From assembly GCF_000498955.2 (NCBI RefSeq), contig NZ_AYGX02000082.1:1-34770 (forward strand): 34,770 nucleotides of DNA, given 5' to 3'. Positions within the stretch are counted from its first letter, which is position 1. Every line of letters begins with the position of its first letter. Below the pieces are notes generated by a model that was not told the DNA's origin, ran no database searches, and was given only the letters and a program-made list of their open reading frames with translations. Shown here piece by piece: positions 1 to 6,971 of the stretch. The DNA is from Lactiplantibacillus fabifermentans DSM 21115 (GTDB lineage Bacteria; Bacillota; Bacilli; Lactobacillales; Lactobacillaceae). Both the position numbers and the translations under genes were made by a program.

Positions 1-1
1 T

Positions 2-55
2 TATGCTGAACAATTTGTCCAAAAATTCGGATTAAATTTGCAATCTACCATATAA
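2..55 (+). CDS. C-terminal tail of an unidentified protein (partial)
   Basis: An open frame enters from the left edge and ends at TAA 53-55. The visible residues end in EQFVQKFGLNLQSTI. I do not recognise the family. Support for it being coding comes from the right edge of the window, where a minus-strand frame carries FVRTAFGLILQST in the same register. The two tails therefore look paralogous at both DNA and protein level. The gene would converge on the minus-strand WxL cluster that ends at 130. A transposase or a duplicated surface or regulatory gene is possible, but nothing here decides it. Confidence 0.45.
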   Translation, partial: YAEQFVQKFGLNLQSTI

Positions 56-100
56 GTTACCTTCCTTTTTCAATGGACAGAGTTGCTATGTACACATGAC

Positions 101-121
101 GGTCTACCACCTTGGTAGACC
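101..121. terminator. Hairpin between convergent genes (weak terminator candidate)
   Basis: GGTCTACC and GGTAGACC form a perfect 8-bp stem with a 5-nt loop. It lies between the + gene ending at 55 and the WxL gene ending at 130. Neither strand has a clear U-tract after the stem, so termination here is inferred from position only. Confidence 0.4.
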
Positions 122-129
122 GCCCTGAA

Positions 130-798
130 TTAACTCGGTGCATTCGTTAATGACCAAGTTAATTCACCGGAATAACTGCCGGCTGTCAGTTGTTGATCAT
201 GAATCGTTAACGTGGTTGGTTCAGTTCCTTGATTGAGTAGCAGCAACCAAGTTCCGACGCCGGCGTTCTTATCGGCAACTAAAACGTTATTGACTGAGCC
301 GACTGTCAAGTGACCTTGATTGACAAGCCGTGGTGTCCGACTAACGTTAGTCCCCGCCGACTTAATCGTGACAGAACCTAAATCAATTGTAGCAGTTAAA
401 GCCTGTGAAGTGTTGGTTAATGCACTGGGCGTTACTTGCAAAGTCCACCCCGCCCCGGTACCACGGCGATCGGTAATCTGAATCATCGCCCGGGAATTCG
501 CGGCGGTCGTAGTTACTGGCCCACGACTAGCAGTAATTGGTTTGAAAGTTAAGTTACTTAAAAAGTCTAATGAAAGTTGATCGCGGGACCCAGTCCCACT
601 CGTAAGCCCGTCATCTGCAGTATCACCTGGATAAGGTTGACTCGAATCTTGCGGGTCAACCGGATCAACAGCGCTGTCGTCATCACTGGGGACTAAATTA
701 ATATCGACTTGGGACTGTTGCGACGTGCTCGCATGCACCCTTGGAGTCAGTCCCATCATTAAACTACTACTCATGAGGATGGCGAGCAATACACGCAT
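130..798 (-). CDS. WxL domain surface protein (CscB-like), second copy
   Basis: A secreted cell-surface protein of about 222 residues. The N-terminus is a signal peptide (MRVLLAILMSSSLMMGL, likely cleaved after VHA). A low-complexity Asp/Ser/Pro linker follows, then a C-terminal WxL domain with both hallmarks: GWTLQV mid-domain and LTWSLTNAPS at the extreme C-terminus. WxL domains attach non-covalently to peptidoglycan. The longer frame begins at GTG 807, but ATG 796-798 is preferred because GAGGTG sits 6 nt upstream of it. It is last in the minus-strand cluster, 37 nt after the first WxL gene. The final ten residues are identical to those of that neighbour, suggesting tandem duplication followed by divergence. 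Ligand or substrate is unknown. Confidence 0.85.
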   Translation of the reverse strand: MRVLLAILMSSSLMMGLTPRVHASTSQQSQVDINLVPSDDDSAVDPVDPQDSSQPYPGDTADDGLTSGTGSRDQLSLDFLSNLTFKPITASRGPVTTTAANSRAMIQITDRRGTGAGWTLQVTPSALTNTSQALTATIDLGSVTIKSAGTNVSRTPRLVNQGHLTVGSVNNVLVADKNAGVGTWLLLLNQGTEPTTLTIHDQQLTAGSYSGELTWSLTNAPS

Positions 799-835
799 CC
801 ATCGCACCTCATTTCAGTTCGTTAAAATGATTCGT

Positions 836-1414
836 CTAGCTTGGGGCGTTAGTTAATGACCAAGTTAAAGTTGATTTATAAGCACCACTAACCGTCCCCG
901 CTGGAACTTTCAAGCTAACATTGTCAGCATCATGAGTTAACGTGAATGCCCCAATCCCTTCATTAGTTTGCGCTGTTAACACTTTAGTAGCGACAGTCGT
1001 CACTTCTAAATTTTCAGTTGCTGGGAAAGTTGACGTGTTTTCTGAATCAACCGCGGCAACCTTACCATTGGTTAAATTAAGTTGGGCACCTTTCATCTCA
1101 GTACCCGTAGTTGTTTCAAAAGCGGTCCGAGCAACGGTTACATTCCACCCAGTGGTGTTCCCAGGGTTGGTTACTTGTAAATTGCCATCAATCGATTCAG
1201 CTTCATATGTTTTTGTTGCGTGCGTATTTTCTTGCGTCCCCATATGGATATTAGGCGCTGAGTCTAACGTAATCGCACTGTTTTCAGTATCTTGTTCCAA
1301 AGTAATATCGGCGGTTGTTGATTTGTTTTGGTCGTCGTCAGCAGCTTGAGCAGCTATCGGTAAAACGGCCATGAGTGTAACCCCGGCAAGTAATGTCCCT
1401 AAATATTTTTTCAT
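836..1414 (-). CDS. WxL domain surface protein (CscB-like), first copy
   Basis: A 192-residue secreted protein. The signal peptide MKKYLGTLLAGVTLMAVLPIAAQA is followed by an acidic, Thr/Asn-rich region with the TAxITLEQDT pattern typical of WxL proteins, and then the WxL domain. The first motif is the variant GWNV; the second is canonical LTWSLTNAPS at the C-terminus. The ATG directly abuts the TAG of the upstream LPQTSE gene, with AAGGGAG 9 nt upstream, so the two are translated from one mRNA. In lactobacilli such proteins are part of cell-surface complexes (csc clusters) proposed to act in plant-polysaccharide contact; that role is inferred from the family. Confidence 0.88.
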   Translation of the reverse strand: MKKYLGTLLAGVTLMAVLPIAAQAADDDQNKSTTADITLEQDTENSAITLDSAPNIHMGTQENTHATKTYEAESIDGNLQVTNPGNTTGWNVTVARTAFETTTGTEMKGAQLNLTNGKVAAVDSENTSTFPATENLEVTTVATKVLTAQTNEGIGAFTLTHDADNVSLKVPAGTVSGAYKSTLTWSLTNAPS

Positions 1415-1693
1415 CTACGGTTGCTCCCTTGTTGTTGTTTGACGGCTAGGCCACCAAAGTTTGAGTAATAACATCAATAAACTAATAATTAATAATCCGA
1501 TTCCTAACAAGACCCATTGCTGTAATTCACTGGTCTGTGGTAATAATCCGCCTAACGGACCATGACCACTATTACTCGCTGGGCTAGTAATGGTCACCGC
1601 ATACGTACTTCGTTGTACATCGGCTCGCGCTACTAGTAGTGACTGACTACTAATGAATGCCATCAAGCTAGCCAGTCCGAGACACCATTTCAT
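1415..1693 (-). CDS. Small LPQTxE-anchored surface protein (CscD-like)
   Basis: A protein of about 92 residues: an N-terminal signal segment, a short extracellular part, then LPQTSE, a hydrophobic span (WVLLGIGLLIISLLMLLL) and a short tail with K, R and W residues. This is a sortase sorting signal; LPQTxE is the motif form characteristic of L. plantarum. A GTG at 1702 opens a longer frame, but ATG 1691-1693 has AGGAGG at an ideal 8-nt spacing, whereas the GTG overlaps that site. Small LPxTG proteins of this shape (CscD) accompany WxL proteins in csc clusters. It is the first gene of the minus-strand operon, so the promoter lies in the 684-bp gap to tetR. Confidence 0.85.
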   Translation of the reverse strand: MKWCLGLASLMAFISSQSLLVARADVQRSTYAVTITSPASNSGHGPLGGLLPQTSELQQWVLLGIGLLIISLLMLLLKLWWPSRQTTTREQP

Positions 1694-1840
1694 GCCAATC
1701 ACCTCCTTGGTTGGGCTAATTATTAATTGTTAATCCAAAATAAACTTTATGACTGACAAGCAGATTTTTTATTCTCGCTATCAGCAACGAAAATATAGCA
1801 TGGTAAGTAAAGCCTCGTCAATTGATAAGCCGGCCTAACC

Positions 1841-1880
1841 ATTGACCGAGAACGCCTTTTTAAGAGCATTCTTGGTCAAT
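1841..1880. repeat. 15-bp-arm inverted repeat (hairpin)
   Basis: Arms ATTGACCGAGAACGC (1841-1855) and GCATTCTTGGTCAAT (1866-1880) pair at 13 of 15 positions, with one of the remainder a G-U wobble on either strand. The loop is 10 nt. There is no clear U-tract, so it may be an RNA structure in the WxL-cluster leader or a protein-binding palindrome rather than a terminator. Confidence 0.6.
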
Positions 1881-2099
1881 TCTCATTTTAATAGAAATAC
1901 AAATAAATTCATACGAACTGTTTTAATCAGTTTAGTGACAAGGCTTCTACCATTAACAAGTTGACTACTTTTATAAAATTAGTGACGCCACTTAACTAAA
2001 AAACAAGGAGACATTATATTTTGATTAAATTGTAATGTGAGTGTTCATTAGTAAATGTTATGGATAACCATAATCATAAATAAGCAATATATTTTTGAA

Positions 2100-2115
2100 A
2101 TGTAAGCGCTATATA
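2100..2115 (+). promoter_or_regulatory. cre-like site (weak)
   Basis: ATGTAAGCGCTATATA resembles the CcpA operator WTGNNARCGNWWWCAW with two mismatches in the last four positions. It lies between tetR and the WxL cluster, so it could serve either. Confidence 0.3.
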
Positions 2116-2318
2116 CATTGACAGTACGGGATAACATTTAATTCAGGTTCCTTAACCATTCACGCCCCAATCGGTTAAAATTAATCAACTTCAAAATCAG
2201 GTGCTATTAACTTGATTAAAAACACATTTTAAAACAAATAAATTCACCCTAGTAATTTAAATAGTAAACAATTTTCAGTAGTTAGTATGTATAAATCTGC
2301 GTAATACCAGCATAAAAG

Positions 2319-2357
2319 TACGTCAACTCGCTATGGTATACTAATAAAAATGACGTA
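2319..2357 (+). promoter_or_regulatory. tetR promoter with flanking inverted repeat (operator candidate)
   Basis: A TG-extended -10 (TGG then TATACT, 2337-2342) precedes tetR. It is bracketed by the perfect inverted repeat TACGTCA (2319-2325) and TGACGTA (2351-2357). Arms flanking the promoter core suit autorepression by the adjacent TetR protein. The arms are 25 bp apart, more than one TetR dimer usually spans, so two half-site-like contacts or looping would be needed; this part is inference. Confidence 0.5.
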
Positions 2358-2377
2358 TTCACAAAGGAGGCGATCGC

Positions 2378-2962
2378 TTGCCAGCAAAAAAGACTTTTGA
2401 CGATGACCAAGTCATTGAACAAATCATGCATTTATTTTGGCAAAATGGTTATTACCATACTTCGATGGACGAAATTGTCGCAACAAGTGGCGTAAAAAAG
2501 CAAAGCTTATACAATGCACTTGGTGACAAACACACATTATACTTAAAGGCGCTCCAGCGATGTTACCACCAAGGGTTGACCGCGAGTGTGCAAGCCATGC
2601 AACAGCTAGAACAGGCTGGTGAAACCCCACTAACGGTGCTCGGAATGCTATTTAGCCGTGACTTGATCACTGACCAGCATCCCGCTGGTGACATGATGGC
2701 CAATGCTATTGCCGAGTTTGGCAATACCGATCAAGCTGTCACACAAATCATTAATCAATTTTATGATGACTACACAACATTAATGGCGGCAGCTATTTTA
2801 AAAGGTCAAGCGAGTGATATCATTCGCCAAGATCAATCCAGTACGGCGCTCGCGCAAAGCTTATTAGAAGCACGCATTGGACTGCAAACGCATATCCGTC
2901 AAGGGAGCCAGCCTGATATTAAACAACGTGAAGCAACTTGGTTAGCCTTTTTGAAGGTATAA
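2378..2962 (+). CDS. TetR/AcrR family transcriptional regulator
   Basis: A 194-residue one-domain-plus-ligand-pocket regulator. Residues about 8-50 form the TetR DNA-binding domain (VIEQIMHLFWQNGYYHTSMD, then the recognition segment SGVKKQSLYNALGDKHTLY). The rest is a helical effector domain with no clear family assignment. Start is TTG 2378, with AAAGGAGG ending 7 nt upstream; no better ATG exists. It is monocistronic, followed by a terminator hairpin at 3012. Its nearest possible targets are its own promoter and the divergent WxL cluster. The ligand cannot be predicted. Confidence 0.88.
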   Translation: MPAKKTFDDDQVIEQIMHLFWQNGYYHTSMDEIVATSGVKKQSLYNALGDKHTLYLKALQRCYHQGLTASVQAMQQLEQAGETPLTVLGMLFSRDLITDQHPAGDMMANAIAEFGNTDQAVTQIINQFYDDYTTLMAAAILKGQASDIIRQDQSSTALAQSLLEARIGLQTHIRQGSQPDIKQREATWLAFLKV

Positions 2963-3224
2963 CAACTTGTCATAATCATGACAGGTCACATTCTTAAAAA
3001 AGTTCAATTTCAAGAATCCTACCCGCTTACAAGCTTGCTGGCGTAGGATTCTTTAGCATAATCAAATTTTTATTGCACTACTTTTCCAAAAAATAAATTG
3101 TTGATAACCATTTGAATTCCTTACTTTCTAAAATAATTTTTGAATTATTTTCAGGATTCTTAAGCCGTTATCTCCAAAGGGTTCCAGATTGTAACCCTAG
3201 GAGAAAAGTACCGTTAACGTCATT
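2963..3224. other. Intergenic region upstream of the GntR-PTS operon
   Basis: No gene seen. A near-palindrome (TGTCAT-AATC-ATGACA, 2969-2983) lies 6 nt after the tetR stop. A terminator is at 3012-3056, and an AT-rich palindrome (AAAATAATT with AATTATTTT) lies at about 3130-3151. A hairpin AGGGTT/AACCCT (3178-3198), flanked by CTCC and GGAG that extend the stem, sits just before the GntR promoter. Confidence 0.5.
3012..3056 (+). terminator. Terminator downstream of tetR
   Basis: AAGAATCCTAC (3012-3022) pairs with GTAGGATTCTT (3043-3053) over 11 bp, with an inner CAAGCTTG palindrome in the loop. The U-tract is short (TTCTTTAG), so efficiency is uncertain. Confidence 0.65.
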
Positions 3225-3262
3225 ATGTAAGCGTTGACAATTGCAATTAGCGGTGTTTTAAT
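3225..3262 (+). promoter_or_regulatory. Promoter of the GntR-PTS operon with overlapping cre site
   Basis: TTGACA (3234-3239), 17 nt, TTTAAT (3257-3262). A cre-like site, ATGTAAGCGTTGACAA (3225-3240), matches the CcpA consensus at 15 of 16 positions and covers the -35. Glucose repression by CcpA blocking RNA polymerase is therefore likely (inference). Confidence 0.75.
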
Positions 3263-3271
3263 GTAGGCATG

Positions 3272-3285
3272 GTTGTTATAACAAC
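3272..3285. promoter_or_regulatory. Perfect palindrome, likely GntR operator
   Basis: GTTGTTATAACAAC is a perfect 14-bp palindrome immediately downstream of the -10 and 23 bp before the GntR start. This position suits repression by the GntR/HutC protein encoded directly after it. Confidence 0.6.
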
Positions 3286-3308
3286 ATAACAAGTTAGGGA
3301 GAATCCCA

Positions 3309-4016
3309 ATGGCTAATATTTTGCCACTGTACCAAAGCATGCTTAATGAATTAATTCGACAAATTGAATCTGGAGAATTAGCGGAGAATACGAAGCTACC
3401 TTCGGAACAAAAACTAGGTGAGATGTATCACGTTTCTAGGATTACGGTTAGACGCGCACTTTCCGAACTAGAACGTAAACAATATATCTACAAAAAACAA
3501 GGTCAAGGCTCATTTGTTTTGCAAAAAGACGATGCCGACATCGGCATTCATTATTTGAACGTGCGGCAGGCCATCATCAATATGGGCGCCACACCAAAAG
3601 TGAAGCTTGAGCATTTTAGCTTACTAGTCGATGGTCAAAATTCAACCATTCGATCTGAGCTCGGTTTGAATGCTGATGACTACCTTTACCAAATGCAATA
3701 TATGTTCTACGCAGATGATCAACCCGTCTTTGACGAAACAGTCTATCTGCCCTTCAATCGTTTCCCTAAGATTTTTCGCAGTGAGATTACCAATAATGAC
3801 TTAGTTCCCTTTTTAGTGAAAAAATACGGCTTAACCGCTGATTTCTTCACGCACACGCAAGCCGGACTAATCACTAAAGACAATCGCCAGCTGTTCCAGT
3901 TAAATGTTGGGGATCCACTCGTCAAAGTTCAAACGAGTGGGATTGAAAAACAAGAAGTTATTTTTTACAGTACGGCAACCGTCGTTGGTGACTTGATTAT
4001 GTACATTATTAGCTAG
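3309..4016 (+). CDS. GntR/HutC family regulator of the adjacent PTS
   Basis: A 235-residue regulator. The N-terminal winged helix (about residues 5-70) shows the family signatures LPSEQKLGEMYHVSRITVRRA and GQGSFV. The C-terminal UTRA-type ligand domain (about 85-232) would bind a phosphorylated sugar. ATG is preceded by AGGGAG. The gene is 37 nt upstream of a complete mannose-family PTS and shares its direction, so it is very probably the operon's own repressor, relieved by the imported sugar phosphate. A cre site and a perfect palindrome at the promoter support dual control. Confidence 0.9.
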   Translation: MANILPLYQSMLNELIRQIESGELAENTKLPSEQKLGEMYHVSRITVRRALSELERKQYIYKKQGQGSFVLQKDDADIGIHYLNVRQAIINMGATPKVKLEHFSLLVDGQNSTIRSELGLNADDYLYQMQYMFYADDQPVFDETVYLPFNRFPKIFRSEITNNDLVPFLVKKYGLTADFFTHTQAGLITKDNRQLFQLNVGDPLVKVQTSGIEKQEVIFYSTATVVGDLIMYIIS

Positions 4017-4053
4017 TCATCATGATGGATTATATGGAATAGAGGGATAAAAC

Positions 4054-4536
4054 ATGGGTGAACCAAATATTGTTTTAACAAGAATTGATAATCGTTTAGT
4101 GCATGGTCAAGTAGGGGTCGTTTGGACTTCTTCGGCTGGCGCCAATTTATTATTAGTCGCTAATGATGAAACTGCCAATGACCAATTACAACAAGAATTG
4201 ATGGCAGCAACTGCTGAAACATCCGGTGTTGGTATTCGTTTCTGGACCATTGATAAAACCGTTAGCACGATCAGCAAAGCTAGTGCCCGGCAAAAGATTT
4301 TCTTAATTATCCGGACCCCTCAAGATGCCCGTCGCTTAGTTGAAGGCGGCGTGCCAATTAAAGACTTAAACATCGGTAACATGCACTTCTCACAAGGTAA
4401 GACGCAAGTCACTAAATACACTTACATGGATGACCAAGACAAAGCAGACTTAAAGTTCTGTGCTGATCATGGTGTCAACGTCTATGTTCAAGAAGTACCT
4501 GAAGACAAAAAACAACCTTTGGAAGAAGTGATTTAG
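4054..4536 (+). CDS. agaV: PTS IIB component, mannose family (GalNAc-type)
   Basis: A 160-residue cytoplasmic phosphotransfer protein. It shows the IIB-Man signature TRIDNRLVHGQVGVVW with the phosphorylated His17, and the downstream GNMHFSQGKTQVTK block and YVQEVPED ending resemble AgaV-type IIB of N-acetylgalactosamine/galactosamine systems more than ManX-type. It accepts phosphate from the IIA encoded at 6156 and passes it to the sugar at the membrane. It is the first transporter gene of the operon; its TAG directly abuts the IIC start. Substrate assignment is from similarity as I remember it and is not certain. Confidence 0.9.
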   Translation: MGEPNIVLTRIDNRLVHGQVGVVWTSSAGANLLLVANDETANDQLQQELMAATAETSGVGIRFWTIDKTVSTISKASARQKIFLIIRTPQDARRLVEGGVPIKDLNIGNMHFSQGKTQVTKYTYMDDQDKADLKFCADHGVNVYVQEVPEDKKQPLEEVI

Positions 4537-5346
4537 ATGTCTGTCACACTTATGCAAGGTCTTTTAATTGCCTTGTTTGCCATCATCGCCGGTATTGATT
4601 TCTGGTTGGAAGGTTTTTATATTTTCCGTCCAATGATCGTTTGTACCGTTACGGGTGCCATCCTCGGTAATCTGACCTTAGGGATTATTGCTGGTGGGCT
4701 AACTGAATTAGCCTTTGCTGGTTTGACACCAGTTGGCGGGACCCAGCCGCCTAACCCAATTATGGCCGGTGTTATGACTGTTGTTTTAGCTTATACAACT
4801 GGCAAAACGCCTGCCACTGCGATTGGCCTCGCATTACCATTTAGTGTTTTAATGCAATATATTATTTTATTCTATTACTCTGCTTTTTCAGTTTTAACTA
4901 AAAAACTTGATACCTATGCCGCTAACGGTGAAACCAAGAAATTCACTCGGTTAGCCCTGTTACCAACTTGGATTGTCGCCTTATCCTATGGGTTAATCGC
5001 CTTCTTATGCGTCTACGGCGCTCAAGAACCCATGCGAGCCTTAGTTAACTCGATGCCAACTTGGTTGAGTCACGGCTTTGAAATTGCTGGGAGTATCTTA
5101 CCAGCCGTTGGGTTTGGCTTATTACTTAAGAGTATGTTAAAAGCCGAATATGTCCCTTACTTATTATTAGGTTTCACCGCTGCTTGCTTCATCAAGTTCG
5201 GTAACTTAATGCCAGTAGCCGTTATTGGGGTGGCCTTAGCATTCATCGAATACTATCACAACAAGCGTTCCATGGATAACGAAAAGAAAATCAAGACGAT
5301 GATCGATAACGCTGGTGGAAATGGAGATGATAGCGATGGCATCTAA
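4537..5346 (+). CDS. agaW: PTS IIC component, mannose family (GalNAc-type)
   Basis: A 269-residue membrane channel subunit. Multiple hydrophobic spans run throughout; the loop GGLTELAFAGLTPVGGTQPP is the conserved IIC-Man sugar-translocation region. ATG follows the IIB stop with no gap, so translation is coupled. The tail is hydrophilic and overlaps the start of the IID gene. With IID it forms the membrane part of the permease. AgaW-like features suggest an amino sugar of the galactose series, but no matching catabolic genes are nearby. Confidence 0.9.
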   Translation: MSVTLMQGLLIALFAIIAGIDFWLEGFYIFRPMIVCTVTGAILGNLTLGIIAGGLTELAFAGLTPVGGTQPPNPIMAGVMTVVLAYTTGKTPATAIGLALPFSVLMQYIILFYYSAFSVLTKKLDTYAANGETKKFTRLALLPTWIVALSYGLIAFLCVYGAQEPMRALVNSMPTWLSHGFEIAGSILPAVGFGLLLKSMLKAEYVPYLLLGFTAACFIKFGNLMPVAVIGVALAFIEYYHNKRSMDNEKKIKTMIDNAGGNGDDSDGI

Positions 5347-6154
5347 TGCACCCGAAAATAAAGGACGCGGTAAATTAACTAAACGCGATATTTCCCGTTT
5401 AGGCCTCCGTTCAATCTTTAACCAATCTGCAATGAACTACGAACGTATGCAAGCCGATGGTTGGACCTTAGCCATGATTCCAGCGCTCAAAAAGATTTAT
5501 AAAGATGATAAAGAAGGCCTAGCCAACGCAATGGGCGCCAACCTTCAATTCATCAATACTAACAACTACGCTGCGCCATTACTGCTTGGATTGGAAGCCT
5601 CCCTTGAAGAACATGGTGAGAAACGTTCAACTATCGATGGCTTGCGGATTGCCTTATTCGGGCCATTAGCCGGAATTGGTGACGCGATTACTTGGTTCAC
5701 CATTTTACCAATCGTGGCCGGAATTACTGCCTCATTTGCCAAACAAGGTAGCATCTTAGGGCCATTGGTCTTCTTCCTCGTTTATGTGGCACTGTTCTTT
5801 GCCCGGATTCCAATTGCCCAATTGGGTTATAACGCTGGGACTAAAGCAATTTCTAAGATTCGTGAAAACTCAGCAATCGTCTCGCATGCCGCTAGTATTT
5901 TAGGTTGTACAGTTATTGGTGGCTTAATTGCCACTTACGTTCAAATTACAGTTAAGACAAAGATTCCAGTTTCTGCTGGCCATACGATTTCTATTCAAAC
6001 TCAGTTTTTTGACCGGATTTTCCCTAATATTTTGCCATTAGGCTATACGTTCTTGCTTTACTGGTTACTCAAAAAGAAGAACGTCAGCCCAGTTGTTTTA
6101 ATTTTAGCGACCTTCGTCTTAGCAATTGCCCTTTCATGGTTAGGAGTGCTTTAA
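5336..6154 (+). CDS. PTS IID component, mannose family
   Basis: A 272-residue membrane protein unique to the mannose PTS family (AgaD/AgaE type). The amphipathic N-terminal part contains INTNNYAAPLLLGLEASLEE; the motif GPLAGIGDAITWFTILPI is the IID hallmark, followed by several transmembrane spans, the last at the C-terminus. The frame is open from 5315, but ATG 5336 (MASNAPEN) is preferred: GGAG lies 9 nt upstream, and the 11-bp overlap with the IIC stop is typical of coupling. It works with the IIC component. Confidence 0.9.
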   Translation: MASNAPENKGRGKLTKRDISRLGLRSIFNQSAMNYERMQADGWTLAMIPALKKIYKDDKEGLANAMGANLQFINTNNYAAPLLLGLEASLEEHGEKRSTIDGLRIALFGPLAGIGDAITWFTILPIVAGITASFAKQGSILGPLVFFLVYVALFFARIPIAQLGYNAGTKAISKIRENSAIVSHAASILGCTVIGGLIATYVQITVKTKIPVSAGHTISIQTQFFDRIFPNILPLGYTFLLYWLLKKKNVSPVVLILATFVLAIALSWLGVL

Positions 6155-6155
6155 T

Positions 6156-6578
6156 ATGAAAATTATCGTTACTGGCCATGGAAACTTTGCCACTGGTATT
6201 CAATCCACGGTGAAACTATTAGCCGGCGAATTACAAAACGTGGAATTCATCGACTTCACTGGTGATATGAATGACGTTTCCTTGAACGGCAAATTAACCA
6301 CTGCCCTAGCAGATACTGACAAAGCCGTTTTCTTCTGTGACTTACTTGGCGGGACCCCTTTCAAAGAAGCCGTTAAGATTAGTACGACTGCTGATCAAGA
6401 TATTGCCGTCATTACTGGTTGCAACGTTGGTTCTTTACTGGAGGTCGGCTTCCAATTAGCTGATTATGCTGGTACTGCGACCGAACTAGCCACGACATTA
6501 GTCACAACTAGTAAGGCCCAAACTAAAGTCTTTGAACACCATGCCGTCATCCAAGATGCTGACGAAGACGGTATCTAA
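6156..6578 (+). CDS. agaF: PTS IIA component, mannose family
   Basis: A 140-residue cytoplasmic IIA-Man fold protein. The N-terminal TGHGNFATGI carries the phosphorylatable His8, and CDLLGGTPF is the second family signature. It receives phosphate from HPr and donates it to the IIB encoded at 4054. ATG is one base after the IID stop, with AGGAG upstream. It closes the operon; a strong bidirectional terminator follows at 6613. A free-standing IIA at the end of the operon is the AgaF arrangement, unlike fused IIAB ManX. Confidence 0.9.
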   Translation: MKIIVTGHGNFATGIQSTVKLLAGELQNVEFIDFTGDMNDVSLNGKLTTALADTDKAVFFCDLLGGTPFKEAVKISTTADQDIAVITGCNVGSLLEVGFQLADYAGTATELATTLVTTSKAQTKVFEHHAVIQDADEDGI

Positions 6579-6612
6579 TCTAAAATTGTGCGATTAAATT
6601 GAAACGCACATC

Positions 6613-6665
6613 AAAATATCCTGATAGGCTGTCGGTCTTCATACCGCTACCTATCAGGATATTTT
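6613..6665. terminator. Bidirectional terminator
   Basis: AAAATATCCTGATAGG (6613-6628) pairs perfectly with CCTATCAGGATATTTT (6650-6665): a 16-bp stem with a 21-nt loop and A/T-rich flanks on both sides. It separates the PTS operon from the convergent MoxR operon. Confidence 0.9.
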
Positions 6666-6671
6666 AGTTAC

Positions 6672-6971
6672 TTATTGATACGCCGAAACTAGCCAATGTT
6701 GGCCAGTCGAACTCAATTGACTGCCGAAATACTGGCGCATCGCTTGCACGCCTGCATAACTATTAAAATCAAATTGACTCGTTAAAGTATCACTAGCAAT
6801 CAGCTCCCGCGCAAATTGTAAATCTTCCGGTTGGATTTGCTGGCGAAAAGGATGCTCCTCTTCCGCAATAATCGGTAACCACTGCCCTTTCACGACGGCA
6901 GCGGCCCGTTGATAACGCCAATCGTGGGTCAACAACGATTGCATGTCAGCGGGTTTGAGTGGTTTAGTCAT
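6672..6971 (-). CDS. Small protein of unknown function, third gene of the MoxR-VWA operon
   Basis: A 99-residue protein I do not recognise. It is soluble-looking, with no signal peptide or membrane span; visible features are a QQIQPEDLQFARELI helix and a QFDFNSYAGVQAMRQYF segment. GTG 6980 opens a longer frame, but ATG 6969-6971 has AAAGGAAG at 8 nt and overlaps the end of the VWA gene by 8 bp (ATGACTAA), implying translational coupling. It is probably an accessory partner of the MoxR ATPase and VWA protein; this rests on gene order alone. Confidence 0.75.
   Translation of the reverse strand: MTKPLKPADMQSLLTHDWRYQRAAAVVKGQWLPIIAEEEHPFRQQIQPEDLQFARELIASDTLTSQFDFNSYAGVQAMRQYFGSQLSSTGQHWLVSAYQ

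Larger units (their letters stand above)
1694..2377. other. Long AT-rich intergenic region between the WxL cluster and tetR
   Basis: No convincing gene was seen on either strand. The region must hold the promoter of the WxL cluster (-) and that of tetR (+). It contains a large hairpin at 1841-1880, a cre-like site near 2100-2115, a TTAACC/GGTTAA inverted repeat near 2151-2179, and the tetR promoter/operator at its right end. A WxL-cluster promoter with TGACAA (minus TTGTCA) at 1754-1759 is possible, but its -10 is poor. Confidence 0.6.

Noticed and set aside
942-1349. 135-codon open frame on the + strand opposite the first WxL gene
   Set aside because: It is an antisense shadow of a gene with clear signal peptide and WxL motifs; its product is of unnatural composition and has no ribosome binding site.
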